A stretch of 5,957 bases of DNA, from NCBI GenBank assembly GCA_021106995.1, contig JAIOTG010000005.1:1-5957 (forward strand), read 5' to 3'. Shown piece after piece: positions 5,492 through 5,957 of the stretch. Made by a program: the position numbers and the translations under genes. The DNA is from a bacterium. GTDB lineage: Bacteria; Patescibacteriota; Patescibacteriia; Patescibacteriales; JAGXOH01. Below the pieces are notes generated by a model. It saw only the letters and a program-made list of their open reading frames with translations. It searched no databases and was not told where the DNA came from. Numbering within the stretch: position 1 is the stretch's first letter; the number at the start of each line of letters is the position of its first letter.

Positions 5492-5511
5492 TCTTTTTAT
5501 TATAAAAAAGA
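5492..5511 (-). repeat. TCTTTTT/AAAAAGA hairpin in 23S-5S spacer
   Basis: A 7-bp inverted repeat with a 6-base TATAAT loop, just upstream of 5S. Its downstream arm uses the same A-rich bases that extend the 5S terminal helix, so the two structures would compete. It may be a processing element or only a consequence of AT-rich composition. Confidence 0.4.
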
Positions 5512-5563
5512 ATCTATTAATTCAAGTTATTTTTATTGTTTTATTTTTCCTTTAAATTACAAG

Positions 5564-5957
<394 letters not shown>

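Overview
The window is a stretch of very AT-rich bacterial chromosome in which every supported gene lies on the minus strand, so transcription runs from the right edge to the left. The 23S and 5S rRNA sequences are clearly bacterial. The set of traits suggests a Patescibacteria/CPR-type genome (Parcubacteria-like): AT-rich protein genes, tight spacing, no Shine-Dalgarno sequence before any of six genes, a TrmB-family sugar regulator in a bacterium, and short divergent GNAT and HAD proteins. This placement is inference, not proof; a search with the rRNA would settle it.

Region by region, right to left. Bases 5957-5564 hold the 3' end of a 23S rRNA gene that continues beyond the right edge. A 79-base AT-rich spacer follows, then a complete 5S rRNA (5484-5367). 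The 5S terminal helix is extended into a 21-bp stem ending in a T tract, which probably ends or processes the rRNA transcript. Bases 5352-5051 contain no gene. They hold low-complexity AT DNA, a consensus promoter (TTGACA, 17 bp, TATAAT), palindromes around the predicted transcription start, and a leader of about 138 bases.

That promoter appears to drive a compact six-gene operon: a TrmB-family regulator (5050-4304), glmS (4297-2474), the glmR/yvcK-type UDP-sugar-binding regulator (2465-1479), a HAD-like hydrolase (1482-865, overlapping glmR by ATGA), a small GNAT acetyltransferase (859-530), and a sugar-1-phosphate nucleotidylyltransferase (518 to beyond the left edge). Gaps are only 5 to 11 bases.

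The genes read as an amino-sugar module. GlmS makes glucosamine-6-phosphate. The GNAT resembles eukaryotic-type GNA1 and could acetylate it. The nucleotidylyltransferase carries a GlmU-like LGTGHA motif and could make the UDP-sugar. GlmR is known in Bacillus to bind UDP-GlcNAc and stimulate GlmS, so its placement next to glmS fits feedback control of the pathway. TrmB regulators typically respond to sugars, so this one may control the operon. A phosphosugar mutase, which this route would need, is not seen here. The main idea worth testing is a bacterial UDP-GlcNAc operon with its own transcriptional and enzyme-level controls and a possibly eukaryote-like acetylation step.
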